Counted from the first letter of the stretch, positions 6,501-14,664 are shown. The stretch is DNA of 34,544 nucleotides from Pseudomonas fragi (GCF_002269505.1 NZ_NQKQ01000037.1:1-34544), one strand, 5' to 3'. Translations and numbers: made by a program. The notes: generated from the sequence alone by a model not told the origin.

Positions 6501-6836
6501 TCAGGAAGACCGGCTGTTGACATCCAGCGCCCTGAAGATTGCCTGCTCTGCTTTCACGAATGCTGGTGTCTTGCCAGCATCGGCATAAATCTCTTCACCT
6601 TCTTCAATCCGGATGACCTCAGAACCCTTCACATAGGGCATGGCCTGCTCTGCTTGTTCAAGGGCGCAATGGATCAGGCTTTGGGTGATGGTGGCCTCAT
6701 CCAGGCCGTAGGCTTGAGCGAAAGCCTTGATTTTGACCAGATCACGTTTGTGCAGTGAAAGGCTGTATTCAACCCGCTCACTGGACTCCTGAGATCTGGA
6801 TTCCCAGTTGTCGAGCATGGCCCTGAAGGCGTCCAT
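6501..6836 (-). CDS. Small ribbon-helix-helix-like hypothetical protein
   Basis: This 111-residue protein has a segment (22-60) resembling a ribbon-helix-helix fold: a short strand VEYSLSL, then helix LVKIKAFAQAYG, then helix DEATITQSLIHCALEQ. The C-terminal half is acidic (GSEVIRIEEGEEIYADAGKT). The ATG at 6836 is chosen because CAGGAG lies 7 nt upstream; a longer frame to 6884 has no such site. No toxin-like partner is adjacent, so an antitoxin role is unsupported. Its 3' half is duplicated as a relic at 3185-3363. It may be a small DNA-binding regulator, but it could equally be an uncharacterised protein conserved in pseudomonads. Confidence 0.7.
   Translation of the reverse strand: MDAFRAMLDNWESRSQESSERVEYSLSLHKRDLVKIKAFAQAYGLDEATITQSLIHCALEQAEQAMPYVKGSEVIRIEEGEEIYADAGKTPAFVKAEQAIFRALDVNSRSS
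6518..6670. repeat. Direct repeat, copy 2 of 2 (inside intact gene)
   Basis: This is the partner of 3211-3363 at about 89% identity by hand count, in the same orientation. It corresponds to the C-terminal half of the ribbon-helix-helix-like gene. Confidence 0.8.
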
Positions 6837-7005
6837 ATGGCTTCTCCTGTTCGGCGGCAAGTGCTGATGGACAGTATGGCTCACAGTTCGCTGAAGTGCT
6901 GTGAGTTGCCACCCGTCAGAAAAAACAGCTTTGATCTAAACCTTTGCCATCACCGGCCTTCAGATTCTGTGCAGGGAATAAACCTGCCTTTTTCTGGAGG
7001 ACGTT

Positions 7006-7524
7006 ATGAAACACCTGATTGGCCCCAAACGCTTTGTGGCGGGTTGTGCCCTGGTCTGTTCCCTGATCGCGGCGGCCACGGCAGCCGCAGCCAGTCCGAC
7101 AGACTTTGTGGATGAGGCCCATGCTGCAGGGATTGCGGAGATTGAAACCAGCCGTATGGCGATCAGTAAAACGTCATCCACCGACATAGAAAGCTATGCC
7201 GTGGAGGCCATCAAGGACCATACCAACGCCAACCGGGACTTGAAGGACCTGGCCAGCCGTCTCGGCCTGCAGGTGTCCAGCGACGAGCAACTGCTCGACA
7301 AGGCGAAAAAACTGACGCTGCAAGTGCAGGAGGGGGATTCTTTCGATGCGGCTTATGCGGCCAATCAGGTCAAGACCCATGAACAGGCCATCAAGTTGTA
7401 CAAGGAGCAGGCGCAAAACCCGGAGTCACCGGAGTTGCAGGCGTTTGCCGAGAAATATCTGCCCAAGTTGGAAATGCATCTGCTGATGGCGCAAAAACTG
7501 GTGGATGCTCATCACAAGTCCTGA
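7006..7524 (+). CDS. DUF4142 family periplasmic protein
   Basis: This is a 172-residue exported protein. A signal peptide is evident: basic start MKHLIGPKR, hydrophobic core and cleavage near AAAAS (about residues 25-30). The rest is predicted helical, with paired patterns such as ESYAVEAIKDHTNANRDLKDLASRLGL and HEQAIKLYKEQAQNPESPELQAFAEKYLPKLEMHL. This matches DUF4142, a ferritin-like four-helix family of unknown function. CTGGAGGACGTT gives a strong ribosome-binding site. It is a single gene facing away from the ribbon-helix-helix-like gene. A hairpin at 7542-7568 follows it. Confidence 0.85.
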   Translation: MKHLIGPKRFVAGCALVCSLIAAATAAAASPTDFVDEAHAAGIAEIETSRMAISKTSSTDIESYAVEAIKDHTNANRDLKDLASRLGLQVSSDEQLLDKAKKLTLQVQEGDSFDAAYAANQVKTHEQAIKLYKEQAQNPESPELQAFAEKYLPKLEMHLLMAQKLVDAHHKS

Positions 7525-7541
7525 GCCTTTCAGATGCAAAA

Positions 7542-7568
7542 ACGCCCGGTGAGTGTTCGACCGGGCGT
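7542..7568 (-). terminator. Rho-independent terminator between convergent genes
   Basis: A perfect 9-bp stem (ACGCCCGGT / ACCGGGCGT) with a 9-nt loop is followed, on the minus strand, by a TTTTT run. It terminates the DUF6388 gene and could also stop DUF4142 transcription from the other side, although the plus-strand T-run is poor. Confidence 0.75.
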
Positions 7569-7588
7569 GTTGTGCAGCGGGGCGTGGT

Positions 7589-7885
7589 TCAGACCGCGAT
7601 TTCGTTGAAGCCGCAATACTCTTCCCAGCTCATGTCCAGGGCTTCGGCAACTTCCTGATGTACTTCAAGGCGCATGCTCTTGAGCTCTTCAGGGGAACGC
7701 GCGATCAGTTCCAGGGCCAGTTCCCAGGCTTCCAGGCCGCGGCTTTCGGCTTCGTCTTCAAAGGCCCACAAAATCTGTTGCTGGCGGTCCTCGGCGCTCA
7801 GCTCTTTCATTTCTTCGATCAGTTCAGGGTGCGCCTTGATAAAAGTATCCAGGGCCAGTTCGTTACGGGATTCTTTAGGGATCAT
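7589..7885 (-). CDS. DUF6388 family small protein
   Basis: This is a 98-residue acidic, largely helical cytoplasmic protein (RNELALDTFIKAHPELIEEM, WEEYCGF near the C-terminus) without signal or membrane segments. It resembles small pseudomonad proteins catalogued as DUF6388, of unknown function. The ATG at 7885 is chosen because the long upstream extension is a frame artefact overlapping the MFS gene. It sits downstream of the MFS transporter on the same strand with a 76-nt gap, so readthrough is possible but a separate promoter is likelier. Confidence 0.75.
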   Translation of the reverse strand: MIPKESRNELALDTFIKAHPELIEEMKELSAEDRQQQILWAFEDEAESRGLEAWELALELIARSPEELKSMRLEVHQEVAEALDMSWEEYCGFNEIAV

Positions 7886-7961
7886 ATGGCGTCTCGGATG
7901 GTCAGGGCTTTTTTCGCATGCTAGCGAGTTCGCATTACGATGAAAAGCGCCATATAGCTGC

Positions 7962-9164
7962 CTAGTCGACCGGTTGCAGCTTGCTTTCGCGCTGCAGGCT
8001 GTAGGCCCAGACTGCCAGAGCCAGCGTTGCGACCACCGCGCCGACCACAACAATGCCGTCCCAGCCATAGGCCGGGTAGGTCTGCGCACCCACCAGCGAG
8101 CCCAGTGCGCCGCCAATAAAATAACAGGTGATATAACCGGCATTCAGACGGTTGCGTGCTGCCGGGCGGACTTTGAACACCGCGTTCTGGTTGCTCACAT
8201 GGACCAGTTGCACGGCGAAATCCAGGGCCAGTACACCGATCAGCAAAGCGACCAATGAGTGCCCGGCAAATGCCATGGGCAGCCAGCACGCCAGCAGCAC
8301 CAGCAGGCCGGCGGTGGTCGCCTGTTGCCCCTTGCCGCGATCAGCCATGCGCCCGGCCCAGTTGGCTGCTACTGCACCGACCGCGCCTGCAAGGCCGAAC
8401 AGGCCGATTACGGCGTCCGAGTAACTGTAGGGCGGTACCGCCAGCAAAAACGCCAGGGGGGTCCAGAACAGGGCGAACAGCGAGAAGGTCAGCAGGCCCA
8501 GCAGGGCGCGCAGGCGCAGTACCGGCTCTTCGACAAACAGGGTGAATACCGACTTCAGCAGTTTCGGATAACTCAGGCCTGCGCTCTGGTGATGGTTGGG
8601 CAGGGCACAGAACAGGGCGATGGCACTGACCAGCATCAGCGCGGCGGCTACCAGATAGATGGTGCGCCAGTCACCTGCCGACGACAGTGCGCCCGCCACG
8701 GTGCGGGCCAGCAATATGCCCAGTAACAGCCCGCTCATCAGGGTGCCGACGACTCGACCACGGCTTTGCGGGTCGGTCAGGCTGGCCGCCATGGGCACCA
8801 GAACCTGGGCCGATACCGAAAACAGCCCGGTCATTGCCGTGCCGATCAACAGCCACGTCAACGAAGGCGCAAACGCGCTGAGCAGAAGGCCCAGGGCACT
8901 GAGCACGGTCATGGTGACGATCAGGCGGCGTTGTTCAAACAGGTCACCCAGCGGCACCAACAGCAACAGGCCAGCGCCGTAGCTGAGCTGGGCAGTGATG
9001 ACCACGGTGCCGGCGCTGCCCATGCTCAAGCCCAACTGCTGGGCGATGGTGTGCAGCAAGGGCTGGGCGTAATAGTTGCTGGCAACCGCCAGGCCGGTGG
9101 CGGTTGCCATCAGCAGGATCAGGGCAGTACTCAAGGGTTTTGTGGCAGTAGTAGACGCGGACAT
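7962..9164 (-). CDS. MFS family efflux transporter
   Basis: This is a 400-residue inner-membrane protein with about 12 hydrophobic segments. It has major facilitator hallmarks: a loop 2-3 motif GDLFEQRRLIV after the second helix, GTLMSGLLLGILLARTVAG in the first half, and a loop GRMADRGKGQQ in the second half. It resembles the YnfM/arabinose-efflux-like branch of drug:proton antiporters. The substrate cannot be told from sequence. I prefer the start at 9164 (MSASTTATKP); the ATG at 9182 adds six residues and has no better ribosome-binding site. Confidence 0.85.
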   Translation of the reverse strand: MSASTTATKPLSTALILLMATATGLAVASNYYAQPLLHTIAQQLGLSMGSAGTVVITAQLSYGAGLLLLVPLGDLFEQRRLIVTMTVLSALGLLLSAFAPSLTWLLIGTAMTGLFSVSAQVLVPMAASLTDPQSRGRVVGTLMSGLLLGILLARTVAGALSSAGDWRTIYLVAAALMLVSAIALFCALPNHHQSAGLSYPKLLKSVFTLFVEEPVLRLRALLGLLTFSLFALFWTPLAFLLAVPPYSYSDAVIGLFGLAGAVGAVAANWAGRMADRGKGQQATTAGLLVLLACWLPMAFAGHSLVALLIGVLALDFAVQLVHVSNQNAVFKVRPAARNRLNAGYITCYFIGGALGSLVGAQTYPAYGWDGIVVVGAVVATLALAVWAYSLQRESKLQPVD

Positions 9165-9258
9165 TGACTGTCTCGTTGGCATGGGGGAATGCGACGAAGT
9201 ATCAGAATGTCAGGGAGGAATGTCACTGAATATGTCGGCTATTTTAATTTTTAAACCG

Positions 9259-9290
9259 TACAGCCCCTGGCTATAAACCCAAGGGCTGTA
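9259..9290 (-). terminator. Possible terminator hairpin
   Basis: TACAGCCC and GGGCTGTA form an 8-bp stem, extendable by three pairs past one mismatch, just after the DUF883 stop. The following minus-strand sequence is AT-rich but has no clean T-run, so this is tentative. Confidence 0.4.
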
Positions 9291-9312
9291 CTTGCAACAA
9301 TTGCAGACGATG

Positions 9313-9630
9313 TCAGTTGCGACGGCCCAGCAGCAAGCCTACAACCAGACCAAAACCGGCCGAAATGGCCACGGTCTGCCACGGATGGCCCCCAATGTAG
9401 TTTTCAGTGGCGTCGACCACAGGTTTGGTGCGCTCACGCACATTGGTCACTGAATCCAGTGCCTGCTTGAGCTTGAGGCTGACCTGCGCACGCAGGGTTT
9501 CGCCTTCTTCACCGATCAGGGACGCACTGTCCTTGAGCAGCTTTTCAGATTCGGCAATCAGGTCTTGCAGCTCGCTGAACGCTTGATCCTTGATTTGATC
9601 TTCAGCTTGTACGGCATTTTTTCGAGCCAT
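9313..9630 (-). CDS. DUF883 (ElaB/YqjD/YgaM) family membrane-anchored protein
   Basis: This 105-residue protein has a heptad-like helical body (FSELQDLIAESEKLLKDSASL and VSLKLKQALDSVTNVRERTK) and ends in a glycine-rich C-terminal membrane anchor (HPWQTVAISAGFGLVVGLLL then RRN). E. coli relatives ElaB and YqjD are C-tail-anchored inner-membrane proteins; YqjD and its paralogues associate with ribosomes in stationary phase. Whether this protein binds ribosomes is inferred from family only. AAGGAG lies 8 nt before the ATG. It is a single-gene unit. Confidence 0.85.
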   Translation of the reverse strand: MARKNAVQAEDQIKDQAFSELQDLIAESEKLLKDSASLIGEEGETLRAQVSLKLKQALDSVTNVRERTKPVVDATENYIGGHPWQTVAISAGFGLVVGLLLGRRN

Positions 9631-9797
9631 TGCGGTACTCCTTGCAGGTTAAAGGGGTGATAACTAATGGAGTCAACCCAATGCTAAAAAGTTGCATCTG
9701 ATTTGCGCCTGAGCTGACAGCGTAGTCAAAAACCAGACTGAGACACTTCTTTGTAGGGTGTAAGATGTCACCTAAATTTACGCCGCAGGAAATTCGC

Positions 9798-10052
9798 ATG
9801 AGCTTCAACCTCGCCAACAAGCCACTCGCAGAGCGTGCAGCGCTTGAAGATGAAAAATCCCGTTTGTATGACCTATGGCAGAGCAACCTGGGCAAGGCCA
9901 AAGGCGATGCGGCGCGTTTGTTCGGTGAGCGCGCCAAGCGCAAGGGCAAGTGGGCCGAATGGGTGCGCTCGGAACTGGACGCCATGTCGCCGCCGGAATA
10001 CGCCAATATGGTGCGCAGTGAAGTGAACCGGCTGATGGCAGCGGCCAAGTAA
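9798..10052 (+). CDS. Conserved-looking hypothetical protein, highly charged
   Basis: This 84-residue protein begins MSFNLANKPLAERAALEDEK and is rich in Lys, Arg, Glu and Ala. It has a predicted helical body (LYDLWQSNLGKAKGDAARLFGERAKRKGKWAEW) and no signal or membrane segment. I do not recognise a family. The ATG at 9798 has AGGA 8 nt upstream; the frame extends to 9765 but without a ribosome-binding site. It stands alone between DUF883 (divergent) and a REP pair. The charge pattern would suit nucleic-acid binding, but there is no motif to support that. Confidence 0.65.
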   Translation: MSFNLANKPLAERAALEDEKSRLYDLWQSNLGKAKGDAARLFGERAKRKGKWAEWVRSELDAMSPPEYANMVRSEVNRLMAAAK

Positions 10053-10074
10053 TTCAAACGCAAAATCGACTATC

Positions 10075-10162
10075 TGTGGGAGCGGGCTTGCTCGCGATTC
10101 AGGCGCCGCGATTTATCTGAATAACCGGGGCGATGCTATCGCGGGCAGCCCGCTCCCACAGT
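10075..10162. repeat. REP pair (REPIN-like) inverted repeat
   Basis: Two REP units face each other: the CTGTGGGAGCGGGC... arm at 10075-10098 and its inverse ending GCCCGCTCCCACAG at 10140-10162. This is the typical GTGGGAGCGGGCTTGCTCGCG type of Pseudomonas intergenic repeat. It lies between convergent genes. Confidence 0.9.
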
Positions 10163-10165
10163 TGC

Positions 10166-10648
10166 CTAGAGCGTTTCGCAAACGCTGAACACCTGCACCG
10201 CGCCGCCCACATTGATCTGCACTTCGTCATCCAGCTGCTTGCCCAGCAAGGCAGCCCCCAGCGGTGAGCGCGGGGTGATTACGGTGACCGTCTGCCCGCC
10301 GTGATCGAGCTTGAGCCCCGCGGCATCAGGGGCGAGAAACAGCCACTGTGTAGTGCCGTTTTCAGCCTCCAGTTCAATCAATGCCCCGATCTGAATGCCG
10401 CTTGCAGCGTCGTATGGCGCAAGGGCCATGGCCCGGCACTGCTTCAGTGCCTGGCGAATCTCCTCAACCCGGCGTGCCTGCCCGGTGGCCAGATACGACG
10501 CCTCAAGCCCGAGGGTGTCGTACTTGTTCTCGGCGATGTTTTCCGCGTGTGTGGCCGCTTCATAGGCGGTTTGCGCTGCACGCTGGAGCACATCGAGGTC
10601 GATTTCGAGTTTTTCCAGCATCAGCAGGTGCACAGCGTTCTTGTTCAT
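10166..10648 (-). CDS. GreA/GreB-family transcript cleavage factor-like protein
   Basis: This 160-residue protein has an N-terminal helical hairpin region (residues about 1-75, KLEIDLDVLQRAAQTAYEAA) and a C-terminal domain of the GreA/GreB FKBP-like kind (IQIGALIELE, LGAALLGKQLDDEVQINVGG). Gre factors insert a coiled coil into the RNA polymerase secondary channel and stimulate transcript cleavage. This short form is a paralogue-type member, and its actual partner is not proven. The ATG at 10648 (MNKNAVHL) is the sensible start; the longer frame upstream is composition-driven. It is divergent from earP. Confidence 0.78.
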   Translation of the reverse strand: MNKNAVHLLMLEKLEIDLDVLQRAAQTAYEAATHAENIAENKYDTLGLEASYLATGQARRVEEIRQALKQCRAMALAPYDAASGIQIGALIELEAENGTTQWLFLAPDAAGLKLDHGGQTVTVITPRSPLGAALLGKQLDDEVQINVGGAVQVFSVCETL

Positions 10649-10773
10649 GGTCGCAGCTTGAGTGGTGACGAGCGGCGATTGTCGCACGACTTTCGCGCAG
10701 ATTAATCCGCCCCAAGCCTTCTGTACGCAGCCAATTATGCGGACAATCACCCCTTTGAATGTTGGAGCCCGGA

Positions 10774-11907
10774 ATGAAAGCCTCCTGGGATATTTTTTGC
10801 AGTGTGGTCGATAACTACGGCGACATTGGTGTGACCTGGCGCCTGGCCCGGCAGTTGGTGGCCGAGCATCAGCAGGGCGTGCGGCTGTGGGTCGATGACA
10901 TGCGCGCGTTTGTGCCGTTGTGCCCCGAGGCGGATGCCGGTGCTGCACGACAATGGCAGCAGGGGGTTGAGGTTTGCCAGTGGCCGGCGCAGTGGTCGGC
11001 GACAGAGGTTGCCGATGTGGTGGTCGAGGCCTTCGCCTGCAAACTGCCTGAAGGCTATCTGCAGGCCATGAAGGCCCGTGAAAAGCCGGCGCTTTGGATC
11101 AATCTTGAATACTTGAGTGCCGAAGACTGGGTCAGTGGGTGCCACGGCCTGCCATCCATGCGCCCCGATGGTTTGAAACGGATGTTTTTCTTTCCAGGGT
11201 TTACCCCGGATACCGGCGGGCTGTTGCGTGAGGCAGACCTGTTGCAGCGCCGTCACGCCTTTGAGCAGGACCCGCAGGCCAAACAGGCATTTTTGCAGGG
11301 GCTGGGGGTCCATGCGCACAGCAATGCGCGGCTGATTTCATTGTTTGCCTATGAAAATACCGGGCTGGCCAGCTGGCTGGATGCGATGGCGGCGGGCACC
11401 GGGCCGACCCACCTGCTGGTGCCGCAAGGACGGATCATGGGTGATCTGCTGCACTGGCTGGGTATTGAGCAGTTACCCCTGGGGACGGTCGAACAGCGCG
11501 GGGCGTTGACCGTTCAGGCATTACCGTTCGTCCGGCAGGAGGATTATGACCACCTGTTATGGAGCTGTGATTTCAATGCCGTGCGCGGTGAAGACTCGTT
11601 TGTACGGGCACAATGGGCGGGGCGCCCCCTGTTGTGGCACATCTATGAGCAGGAAGAAGACGCGCACTGGGTCAAGCTCAACGCATTCCTCGACCTCTAC
11701 GTCAAAGGCCTTTCGCCGCAGGCAGCCCTGGCCTTTACCGGGCTCTGGCATACCTGGAATGCTGGCGCAGACATGGCCCAAAGCTGGAATTCGGTGCTGC
11801 AACACTGGCCAGAGATCACCGCACACGCCCGTAGATGGTGTCTGGAGCAGTCATTACAGGCCGATCTTGCGCAAGCGCTAGTACTGTTTTATAGAAATTG
11901 GATATGA
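10774..11907 (+). CDS. earP: EF-P arginine rhamnosyltransferase EarP
   Basis: This 377-residue GT-B-type glycosyltransferase transfers rhamnose from dTDP-L-rhamnose to Arg32 of elongation factor P. The start MKASWDIFCSVVDNYGDIGV is characteristic of EarP; the DNYGDIG segment is the conserved N-terminal acceptor-side motif. A C-terminal region with RAQWAGRPLLWHIYEQEEDAH matches the donor-binding segment. I chose the ATG at 10774 (GGAG 7 nt upstream) over the ATG at 10759. Its substrate efp follows after 49 nt in the same direction, the arrangement known from Pseudomonas, Neisseria and Shewanella. Activity needs dTDP-rhamnose synthesis, which is not encoded in this window. Confidence 0.95.
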   Translation: MKASWDIFCSVVDNYGDIGVTWRLARQLVAEHQQGVRLWVDDMRAFVPLCPEADAGAARQWQQGVEVCQWPAQWSATEVADVVVEAFACKLPEGYLQAMKAREKPALWINLEYLSAEDWVSGCHGLPSMRPDGLKRMFFFPGFTPDTGGLLREADLLQRRHAFEQDPQAKQAFLQGLGVHAHSNARLISLFAYENTGLASWLDAMAAGTGPTHLLVPQGRIMGDLLHWLGIEQLPLGTVEQRGALTVQALPFVRQEDYDHLLWSCDFNAVRGEDSFVRAQWAGRPLLWHIYEQEEDAHWVKLNAFLDLYVKGLSPQAALAFTGLWHTWNAGADMAQSWNSVLQHWPEITAHARRWCLEQSLQADLAQALVLFYRNWI

Positions 11908-11956
11908 TACGCGACCTAGATTTTTGTAAATCTCAATCCAAATTCGGATATTCGTA

Positions 11957-12529
11957 ATGAAAACTGGTAAAGAGCTTAAACCCGGTACAGTCATCAAGCT
12001 CGAAAACGACCCTTGGTTGGTTCAGAAAGCTGAATTCACCAAGTCCGGTCGTAACAGCGCGATCATGAAGACCAAGCTGAAAAACCTGCTGACTGGCTAC
12101 AAGACTGAAATCGTATACAGCGCTGACGACAAGCTGGAAGACGTGATCCTGGATCGCAAAGAAGCGACCCTGTCCTTCATCAGCGGCGACACCTACACGT
12201 TCATGGACACCACTGACTACACCATGTACGAGCTGAACGCTGAAGACATCGAAGCCGTTCTGCCATTCGTTGAAGAAGGCATGACCGACGTTTGCGAAGC
12301 CATCTTCTTCGAAGACCGTCTGGTTTCCGTAGAGCTGCCGACCACTATCGTGCGTCAGGTTGACTACACCGAAGGTTCCGCTCGCGGCGACACTTCGGGC
12401 AAGGTGATGAAGCCTGCCAAACTGAAAAACGGTACCGAGCTGAGCGTTGCTGATTTCGTTGAAATCGGTGACTGGATCGAGATCGATACCCGTGACGGTG
12501 GTTCCTACAAGGGCCGCGCCAAGGTTTAA
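11957..12529 (+). CDS. efp: Translation elongation factor P (arginine-type)
   Basis: This 190-residue three-domain factor relieves ribosome stalling at polyproline stretches. The modification loop reads KSGRNSA, with Arg32 at the tip where lysine-type EF-Ps carry Lys34; this agrees with the EarP gene immediately upstream. Domain II (MYELNAEDIEAVLPFVEEGM) and the C-terminal OB domain ending VEIGDWIEIDTRDGGSYKGRAKV are complete. Codon use is strongly biased toward the codons of highly expressed genes, as for ribosomal proteins. A TATGAT sequence at 11903-11908 over the earP stop codon could be a -10 box for independent transcription. A strong terminator follows. Confidence 0.97.
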   Translation: MKTGKELKPGTVIKLENDPWLVQKAEFTKSGRNSAIMKTKLKNLLTGYKTEIVYSADDKLEDVILDRKEATLSFISGDTYTFMDTTDYTMYELNAEDIEAVLPFVEEGMTDVCEAIFFEDRLVSVELPTTIVRQVDYTEGSARGDTSGKVMKPAKLKNGTELSVADFVEIGDWIEIDTRDGGSYKGRAKV

Positions 12530-12551
12530 ACCTTGCGTTAACCGCACGATG

Positions 12552-12583
12552 AAAAAGCCCGGCCTTGTAGCCGGGTTTTTTTT
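12552..12583 (+). terminator. Rho-independent terminator of efp
   Basis: The stem CCCGGC/GCCGGG (12558-12563 and 12570-12575) with a 6-nt loop is followed by eight T residues. Confidence 0.93.
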
Positions 12584-12664
12584 GGCCGGTCGAAAAGCCC
12601 CGGTTCAGAGCTTTGCCCGGCGCCGCGTACTGGTTAGCATGGGCGCTCATAAAGAGGGGCGGTA

Positions 12665-13417
12665 ATGCTGATCGATTTTGTAATGTATGCAGCCTTGGGC
12701 ATCGCCATGGGGGCTCTGGGCGGGCTGTTCGGAATTGGCGGCGGCTTGATCGCAATCCCGGTGCTGGGACTATGGTTCGGGCTGGATCAGCAGTTGGCGC
12801 AAGGCACGGCTCTGGCCATGTCGGTGCCCAACGTGTTTTTGGCGCTGTACCGCTATCAGCAGCGCAACCGGATCAATCTGCGTCAGGCATTGCCGCTGGT
12901 GCTGATGAGTTTTTGCTTCGCCTGGCTGGGGGCAATGCTCGCCGTGGGAGTGGATGCGCGGATCATTCGCTGGGGCTTTATCGTCTTTTTGCTGGGGATC
13001 ACGCTCTATAACCTGATCAAAATGTACACCTCGCCAGCCCCGCCTGTGGCCGGTTCGCGCTATGGCTGGCCGTGGTTCGGGGTGCTGGGCGCCGTGGCGG
13101 GCACGACCGGCGGGCTGTTTGGTGTCGGTGGCGCCGTGGTGGCGGCGCCCGTGCTGACCAGTGTATTCGGCACTACGCAGGTCGTGGCTCAGGGGCTCTC
13201 GCTGGCCCTCGCCGCACCCAGTACGGCGGTTACCTTGCTGACGTATGCAGTGCATGACGAGGTCAACTGGGCCATGGGCGTACCGATGGCCGTTGGCGGG
13301 CTGTTGAGCATCAGTTGGGGGGTCAAGCTGGCTCACGCCCTGCCGGAGCGCATGTTGCGCGGCTTGTACTGCGGGTTTTTGCTGCTGTGCGCGGGGTTGC
13401 TGGCGCTCAAAGCTTGA
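12665..13417 (+). CDS. TSUP (TauE/SafE) family permease
   Basis: This 250-residue membrane protein has about 8 hydrophobic segments and the duplicated TSUP signature: GGLFGIGGGLIAIPVL (about 19-34) and a matching GGLFGVGGAVVAAPVL in the second half. TSUP proteins export or import small sulfur or organic anions such as sulfite, sulfoacetate or thiosulfate; the substrate here is not determined. The GAGG upstream of the ATG supports the start. Its end overlaps the convergent LysR gene by 11 bp, and there is no terminator between them. Confidence 0.88.
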   Translation: MLIDFVMYAALGIAMGALGGLFGIGGGLIAIPVLGLWFGLDQQLAQGTALAMSVPNVFLALYRYQQRNRINLRQALPLVLMSFCFAWLGAMLAVGVDARIIRWGFIVFLLGITLYNLIKMYTSPAPPVAGSRYGWPWFGVLGAVAGTTGGLFGVGGAVVAAPVLTSVFGTTQVVAQGLSLALAAPSTAVTLLTYAVHDEVNWAMGVPMAVGGLLSISWGVKLAHALPERMLRGLYCGFLLLCAGLLALKA

Positions 13418-14264
13418 AACCGTCGACGATATATTCGGCAAAGCACTCAATGATCGGCGACGGCGCGCTGTTGGATTTGCGTAACAGCACAATACTGGCC
13501 GAGGGCAGTTCCGGCAGGTTCTCGGCCTCGCCGATAATGCGCAGATCTGGCGTCAACAGGCTTTGCAACTGGGCGGTGACGGCCAGCCCGGTGCTCACCA
13601 CTGCGTTGATCGCCGCCAGACTGGCGCTGGTGTAGGCCACCCGGTATTCCCGTTGCTGAATATCCAGCGCATTGCAGGCCCAGGTTCGGCAAAAGCAGTC
13701 GGTATTGAACATCGCCAGCGGCAGGGGTGTTTGTTCATGCGGGGCGAAGCCCTGGGCCACCATCCAGACAAAACGCTCCTGGCGCAGGATCTGGCCCATT
13801 TCGGTGCCGGGTTTGCGGGTGACAATGGTCAGGTCCAGGTCATTGCGCTGCAACAGTTGCGATGACGGTTCGCAATGTACCTCGACATTGATCAGCGGAT
13901 AGTCCTGGGCAAAGCGCGACAGCACGCCGGGCAAAAAACGCATCACGTAATCATCCGGCGAACCGATCTTGACCGTGCCCACCATCTGCGGCTGGCGCAG
14001 TGTATTGAACACCTCGCTGTGCAGCTTGAGGATGCATCGTGCATAGCCCAGCAGCAGCACGCCTTCGGGGGTCAGGCTGACACTGCGCCCTTCGCGCTGG
14101 AACAGTGCGCATTGCAGCACATCCTCTTCCAGTCGTTTCATCTGCATGCTGACCGCAGACTGCGTGCGATTGACAACCTCGGCAGCCCGGGTGAAGCCGC
14201 CGTGATCGGCGATAGCGACAAAGGTGCGCAGCAGATCGGTATCGATACTGGGGAACTCGGCCAT
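13407..14264 (-). CDS. LysR-type transcriptional regulator
   Basis: This is a 285-residue regulator. The N-terminal winged helix-turn-helix (residues about 8-67) has the family pattern LLRTFVAIADHGGFTRAAEVVNRTQSAVSMQMKRLEEDV. The remainder is the periplasmic-binding-protein-like effector domain (VGTVKIGSPDDYVMRFLPGVLSRFAQDYP). The close fit of TQSAVSMQMKRLEE to the LrhA/HexA branch suggests that subgroup, but the target genes are unknown. A 10-bp palindrome ATTGATCAAT (14263-14272) overlaps the start codon region and could be an autoregulatory site. The gene is divergent from the DUF1127 gene across 96 nt, so it may control it. Confidence 0.92.
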   Translation of the reverse strand: MAEFPSIDTDLLRTFVAIADHGGFTRAAEVVNRTQSAVSMQMKRLEEDVLQCALFQREGRSVSLTPEGVLLLGYARCILKLHSEVFNTLRQPQMVGTVKIGSPDDYVMRFLPGVLSRFAQDYPLINVEVHCEPSSQLLQRNDLDLTIVTRKPGTEMGQILRQERFVWMVAQGFAPHEQTPLPLAMFNTDCFCRTWACNALDIQQREYRVAYTSASLAAINAVVSTGLAVTAQLQSLLTPDLRIIGEAENLPELPSASIVLLRKSNSAPSPIIECFAEYIVDGFKL

Positions 14265-14360
14265 TGATCAATCTCGCAGATGTATCGCATAAGAAACATT
14301 CGTTGGATTGATCTTATGCCTGCGCCGACACTTGAGCCATCCCCCAGGAGGGCTCAAGTG

Positions 14361-14540
14361 ATGAAAGGTCAAAAAGGTGTGATGTGGTTTGCCCGGGTTT
14401 CCCGCTGGTACCAACTGTCGCGGGAGAGGGCCTGCTTGCGGCAGATCAGCGATGCGGCGCTCAAGGATCTTGGGTTGAGCAGGGCGGATATCGAGGCCCA
14501 AAGCCATCGCGCGTTTTGGGATGATCCGTTTAACAGGTGA
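14361..14540 (+). CDS. DUF1127 (YjiS-like) small protein
   Basis: This 59-residue basic protein has the DUF1127 pattern: an aromatic/basic N-terminus (MWFARVSRWYQLSRERACLRQISD) followed by ALKDLGLSRADIEAQSHRAFWDD. AGGAGG (14346-14351) is well placed for the ATG at 14361; the in-frame ATG at 14316 lacks a site. In alphaproteobacteria DUF1127 proteins have been linked to phosphate, carbon and sRNA metabolism; the role in Pseudomonas is not settled. The divergent LysR gene next door is a plausible regulator. Confidence 0.85.
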   Translation: MKGQKGVMWFARVSRWYQLSRERACLRQISDAALKDLGLSRADIEAQSHRAFWDDPFNR

Positions 14541-14562
14541 GTGCGTGGTGTTTGCTGCCCCT

Positions 14563-14660
14563 CACCCCAGCCCTCTCCCGCAGGGAGAGGGAGCTAATTG
14601 TCGGTGTTCTTGAAACCGCGCGCGTTCAGTTCCCTCTCCCTGCGGGAGAGGGTTAGGGTG
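14563..14660. repeat. Long inverted repeat of the CCCTCTCCC type
   Basis: Two 30-nt arms (14563-14592 and 14631-14660) are inverse complements with 2 mismatches, and each arm also contains its own hairpin (CCCTCTCCCGCAGGGAGAGGG). This type recurs in intergenic regions of many pseudomonads. It sits between convergent genes and may serve as a transcription stop for both. Confidence 0.88.
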
Positions 14661-14664
14661 CTCT

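Noticed and set aside
6501..6836. Calling the ribbon-helix-helix-like gene the antitoxin of a toxin-antitoxin pair
   Set aside because: There is no adjacent small toxin-like gene on the same strand; the upstream neighbour is a divergent DUF4142 gene and the downstream region is non-coding.
14563..14660. CRISPR-like or tandem repeat interpretation of the CCCTCTCCC block
   Set aside because: There are only two arms, in inverted orientation, with no spacer array or cas genes; it is an ordinary intergenic inverted repeat.
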